NCBI GenBank assembly: GCA_002914805.1
Contig: JXTB01000002.1
Location: 135,575 to 199,574 of the forward strand
Reading direction: 5' to 3'
DNA: 64,000 nt
Origin: Parasponia andersonii
Lineage: Eukaryota; Streptophyta; Magnoliopsida; Rosales; Cannabaceae
Shown: positions 59,601 to 64,000 of the stretch, piece by piece
How positions within the stretch are numbered: position 1 is the stretch's first letter
How the letters are laid out: each line of letters begins with the position of its first letter
Position numbers and translations under genes: made by a program
The notes under the pieces: model-generated
What the model saw: only the letters and a program-made list of their open reading frames with translations
What the model was told of the DNA's origin: nothing
Database searches by the model: none

Positions 59601-60541
59601 ATCTTCTTTCTTTTTCATCAACAGTTAATTCTAGTTCTTAAATTCTTTAAAAGAATTTTCTTTATACTCAACCAAAAGAGAATTAGTTTTTACTAAACCA
59701 CGGTTTTCAGCACAAATACGTTCCCATTGAGCATACAATTTTTTGTATGCATCGCCAAGTGAATCTTCATCGGTATCCGAATCAAATTTGGATTCAGTCA
59801 AAGGCAATTCTTTGTCATCAACTTCCGAGACTGTATAAGAAGCAATTGATTTTTCCTGCATAAGACAAAGATTACTCGGAAAAAATGAACTAACAAAAGC
59901 AACATGATTATGTACATTGTTGTCACATTCTTGGCTGCCTTCAGATTCTTCATCACTCCAAGTTGATGCGAAAGATTTAGGCTTCTTTTTCAAAGTGTTT
60001 GCATATTCAGATTGTATGTGCCAAAATCTTTGGCATTCTTTGCACTGCACACCTTTCTTGTTAGAAGAATCAAAAGATTTAGAGGAGGTCTTACCTGATT
60101 TGGATGAGGATGAAACAAATCCAAAGTTCTTGCCTACTTTCCTTAAGATTTTTTTAAAATTTTTTGTAAGTAAAGCAAGTTTGTTGCCATCTTCTTCCTC
60201 ATTTGTCACTCCAACGTTTTCTTACGAGGATTTAAGTGCAATGGATTTCTCTTTTTTTCTTACCGTTATATTCATTTCAAATGCTTGAAGAGAACTCATC
60301 AAATCTTTAACCTTCATGATGTCTAGATTTTTGTTCTCTTCAATTGCAACAATCTTGGGTTGAAAACGATCAGGAAGAGACCTAACGATTTTTCTTACTA
60401 GAATAGCTTTAGGAATCTTTTCACCAAGAGCAAATGATTCATTAGTAATATCACACAGTTTTGTATAATATTGAGACAAAGATTCATTTTCTTCCATACG
60501 TATTTGCTCAAATCTAGTTATAAGATATGTGAGTTTATTAC
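59601..60541 (-). pseudogene. SIRE-like copia gag (middle and C-terminal part)
   Basis: The frame at 60541-60222 carries NKLTYLITRFEQIRMEENESLSQYY, KAILVRKIVRSLPDRFQPK and MKVKDLMSSLQAFEMN. The next, 60209-59631, has KGVQCKECQRFWHIQSEYAN, a zinc knuckle (C-x2-C-x4-H; the last position appears changed), and an acidic tail. The N-terminal part continues beyond the single N and is found at 62783-63129. It forms the particle shell in intact elements. Confidence 0.88.
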
Positions 60542-60542
60542 N
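60542..60542. other. Single N at a sequence restart
   Basis: The sequence before N continues logically at 62783, whereas the sequence after N restarts as a copy of 54539 onward. This marks a contig or haplotype join. Confidence 0.9.
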
Positions 60543-62782
60543 AAATATTATACGAAACATAAATAATTATTAGAGAATAGACACAACACATAAGTGATAG
60601 ATTATAGGTTCAAATCTAAGTAGTTCTTTTTTAGAGTATTAAATGTAAAGGTATTACCTGTTAGTCAAGTGTTTCACCCTTCATTCTAGGTGAAAGATCT
60701 GTTTTAGATATTATTAAATAATTAACTAACTGATTAATTTTAATAATTAATTAATTATGTTATAACACATGTATGAAAAATTGTTGCAACAACGAGTGTA
60801 TATATTGCAACAAGAACAAGAAAATAAAAAATAAACACAAGATGTTTTTAACGTAGTTCGGACCTCTTCTATTTCACGGGGCCACACCCAAAGATTAAAC
60901 AAATTAGTAAAGTATAAAAATTACAAACACCAATTGACTAACGCAATAAAAGACTCCCTCTTTTCAATTGCCGTAATACGTTATAACGATTTCACTAATT
61001 TTATTTAGCGAGCTCCCCTTGTCTTGTTAATCCTTCACAAGTAAACTCCCTTCACTGGTCCGGATCTGTCTCCTCTCAAAGACGTATTGTTCTTCCTCCT
61101 TAAGAACAAGATGCACTCAAACAAAATACCTAGAAAACCCTAAAGCTCTCTAAGTCACTCAATGGCCATAGAACATACTCTATGCCTTACAAACAAAAGC
61201 TCTCTCTAAGTATATTTCTCTCAATGAAGTGCATAAATAATTCTTTGGAGTATTAGAGCTTTTATAGGTAAATTCCAGCCCCCTTGGTTGTCTATTGTAG
61301 TGTGAATAAGCTGAAATCAAATAAGGAAATAGTTAATAACAAAATCAAAATCTTTCCATAAATGTTGTAATCGGCTAAAAAGTTGTTGCAACAACTTTTT
61401 GAATAATTACTAGGAAAATATCCAGATTCATTATTACTCCTTTAATTTGATTTGGACACGTTTTAGACAGCTAAAAATCTTCATTTAACCTGCCAAAGAT
61501 TGATAATTAATTTAGAAAATCATATCTCAATTAATATCAATCAAAAACCAAGATTTAAGAAAATTAACCAATCTTTTCTTAAATATCCGGAGTTGTTGCA
61601 ATAGATCAGGAAATCTAATCACAACAACTCATCAAATCAAATCAATTAACTAAAGAAAACTTAGTTAATTAATGAGTAAATTTCCAGCAATAATGAAAAT
61701 TCTTATGAATTCTCTTCAAAAACCTATCCAAATTCATTGATTAAAAAGATGCAATCAGATATTAATCAAATATAAAAGGATGAGGAAATAATCAATGATA
61801 TATATGATAAATATAAAAGGAAATGATTGAAAATTAATAGGAAAAATATCCTATACAGCTATGCACGAAATTCCATTTACATTTCACCTATAGAGTATCA
61901 CCAGAATGTCCTTTGATGACTGCTGCTTGTTGCCTATCAGTACCAGCCTCATTTTCTTTCCCCTTTCCTTTTGTTTTCTTTCAGTTTTCCATTAATTATA
62001 ACTTTTTTGGTATACAAAACTGTGGTTTGCTCAATCTCCTCCATTTTTGACTTGTTACAAAGGAAGAAGTTAGTCCACTTTTGTCCCTCTATTTTCGAAG
62101 TACTACTGCTACAAAGAACGGTTCTCTCTCTCTTTAATCAACTACTTGGCCAATTGATCAACTGAGGTATCATCCTTACTTTTCTTCCTATCGCGTTTTT
62201 TTCTTTTGTTAATTATACTTTAAGGTGAACGCCTCCGTAAAAAGAAATTAGGATAGGATGTATTATTTTTTAAAATTTATTTTTTTGCTAATACTATAAT
62301 GATTTTAAATTTGTTGCCCCTCATCTGTTATGGATTTTCTTTTTGTTTTCTTCTTTTTATAAAAGAAATTTCATTCCAATATCTAATTTACAAAGGTCTA
62401 ATTATAGACGCACGGTACATAATACTAAATAATTGACTAAATGATTGATTCTTATCGTAAGGAAAAAATATTATACGAAACATAAATAATTATTAGAGAA
62501 TTACCGTTATATTCATTTCAAATGCTTGAAGAGAACTCATCAAATCTTTAACCTTCATGATGTCTATATTTTTGTTCTCTTCAATTGCAACAATCTTGGG
62601 TTGAAAACGATCAGGAAGAGACCTAACGATTTGTCTTACTAGAATAGCTTTAGGAATCTTTTCACCAAGAGCAAATGATTCATTAGCAATATCACACAGT
62701 TTTGTATAATATTGAGACAAAGATTTATTTTCTTCCATACGTATTTGCTCAAATCTAGTTATAAGATATGTGAGTTTATTAC
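60543..62782 (+). repeat. Redundant rearranged block (B', A', gag overlap)
   Basis: 60543-61919 copies segment B, 61920-62501 copies segment A, and 62501-62782 copies the gag piece at 60260-60541. The order B'-A' is the reverse of the original A-B. The joins show only 1-3 bases of microhomology. The block contains no new coding sequence. Confidence 0.88.
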
Positions 62783-63129
62783 GCTTTACATCACCTGAGC
62801 CTTCAAAATGAGTTTGAAAGATTTCTCACGCCTCCTTGGCAGTTTCACATGAAGAAATCAACTTGATTTGCACTATTATACATCCATTGAAAATGGTATG
62901 CAGAGCTTTAGTGTTGTAACTTGTCAGCAAATCATCATGAGGTGACCAATCAATCTCAGATTTCAATGAGGTTGTTCCATCATCAACTCTGACAACAGGA
63001 GGAGACTAACCTGTAAGAATAGACCTCCAGGCTTTAATGTCGAGTGCTCTGATGATAGCTCTTATCATAGTTGGTTCCATCTAGCAATGGTGGACGAGAA
63101 ATTGATCCTTCTTCATTGAGAAAAGACAT
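62501..63129 (-). pseudogene. SIRE-like copia gag, N-terminal part
   Basis: On the minus strand it starts MSFLNEEGSISRPPLLDGTNY at 63129. A short deletion shifts the frame before RAIIRALDIKAWRSILTG, and then SEIDWSPHDDLLTSYNTKAL and MEENKSLSQYYTKLCDIAN follow. Two stops lie where Trp is expected (after ILTG and before EIFQTHFEG). The right part, 62783-63129, is unique and completes the gag at 60541. Confidence 0.85.
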
Positions 63130-63181
63130 ACTAACAGAAAATAGATCACAAAATCCCAAAATCTCACTAAAAATTAAGTGA

Positions 63182-63197
63182 CTCTGCTCTAATACCA
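63182..63197 (-). other. Primer-binding site of the SIRE-like element
   Basis: On the minus strand TGGTATTAGAGCAGAG, the tRNA-Met type primer site, 11 bases after the LTR end. Confidence 0.8.
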
Positions 63198-63208
63198 ATT
63201 AAAAGATC

Positions 63209-64000
63209 TGTTTTAGGAATTACCAAATAATTAACTAATTGATTAATTTTAATAATTAATTAATTATATTGTAACACATGTATGAAAAGTTATTGCAACA
63301 ACGAGTATATATGTTGCAACAAGAATAAGAAAATAAAGAATGAACACAAGACGTTTTTAACGTGGTTTAGACATCTCCTACACCAGAGGGCCACGCCCTG
63401 AGATTAAACAAATTAGTAAAGTATAAAAATTACAAACACCAATTGACTAACGCAATAAAAGACTTCCTCTTTTCAATTGCCGTAATGCATTGTAACGACT
63501 TTACTAATCATATTTAGCGAGCTTCCTTCGTCTTGTTAATCCTTCATACATGAACTCCCTTCACTGGTCCGGATCTATCTCCTCCCGAGGACGTATTGTT
63601 CTTCCTCCCAAAGAACAACATATACTCCAACAAAGTACCTAGAAAACCCTAAAGCTCTCTAAGTCACTCAATAGCCATAGAACATACTCTATGCCTTACA
63701 AACAAAAGCTCTCTCTAAGTATATTTCTCTCAATGAAGTGCATAAATAACTCCTTGGAGTAGTAGAGCTTTTATAGGTGAATTCCAGCCCCGTTGGTCTT
63801 CCATTGTAGTGTGAATAGGCTGAAATCAGATAAGGAAAGAGTTAATAACAAAATCAAAATTTTTCTATAAATGTTGTAATCAGCCAACAACTTTCTGAAC
63901 AATTATTAGGAAAATATCCAGATTTATGATTGCTCCTTTGATTTGGTTTGGACACATTTTATACAGCTGGAAATCTTCATTTAACCTGCCAAAGATTGAT
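63209..64000 (-). repeat. 5' LTR of the SIRE-like element, cut by the window end
   Basis: It starts TGTTTTAGGAATTACC on the plus strand (LTR end CTAAAACA on the minus strand) and aligns with 54692 onward and 60698 onward, with roughly 5-8% differences by eye. At least 792 bases long. The PBS and gag start on its left fix the orientation. Confidence 0.8.

Noticed and set aside
1..64000. CRISPR arrays, operons, bacterial-type genes, rRNA
   Set aside because: None found; repeats present are LTRs, MITEs, microsatellites and assembly duplications of plant type.

Overview
The window is nuclear DNA of a flowering plant, most likely a eudicot; I cannot name the species. The base composition is strongly A/T-rich. 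There are two spliced or plant-type host genes and a dense, nested layer of plant transposable elements: Ty1/copia, Ty3/gypsy of the Tat type, a Helitron, TRIMs and MITEs. It comes from a draft assembly, with a 681-base N run, a 25-base N run and three isolated single Ns.

Layout. 1-2741: 3' end of a plus-strand copia element with its 3' LTR. 2742-7770: non-coding DNA with a PIF/Harbinger-like MITE, two copies of a TA-tract-associated MITE, a TRIM LTR and a tandem duplication. 7818-14350: a whole but decayed plus-strand copia element (5' LTR, PBS, gag, integrase, RT/RNase H, truncated 3' LTR). 14909-17880: a four-exon minus-strand host gene for an acidic, low-complexity protein of 800 residues with an MGN start and a CMCC tail. 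21956-25039: an intronless plus-strand gene for an autoinhibited plasma-membrane-type Ca2+-ATPase (ACA12/13-like). 25040-36900: mostly non-coding, with MITE copies, a copia scrap, an LTR-like block, an assembly duplication and a field of TGTGAC-type subterminal repeats.

36930-51450 is a nest of minus-strand elements: a copia RNase H gene split by a 446-base TRIM; a Tat-type gypsy element (gag, protease, RT, RNase H, a second archaeal-type RNase H, integrase) with a coiled-coil reading frame on the opposite strand beyond pol; the gypsy 5' LTR lies inside the C-terminal end of a Helitron Rep/helicase gene that runs to about 51450. 53993-64000 holds a minus-strand SIRE-like copia derivative that has lost protease and integrase, interrupted by a redundant, rearranged 2.2-kb block that starts at a single N.

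The two host genes are independent. The Ca2+-ATPase would pump Ca2+ out of the cytosol under calmodulin control. The acidic protein has no recognised enzymatic domain. I did not find a convincing new biological system. The most informative observations are the MITE family sitting in TA tracts, the nested TRIM, the Tat gypsy with an opposite-strand reading frame, a possible 5-codon upstream ORF in the acidic-protein gene, and three single-N points that look like unmerged haplotype or contig ends.
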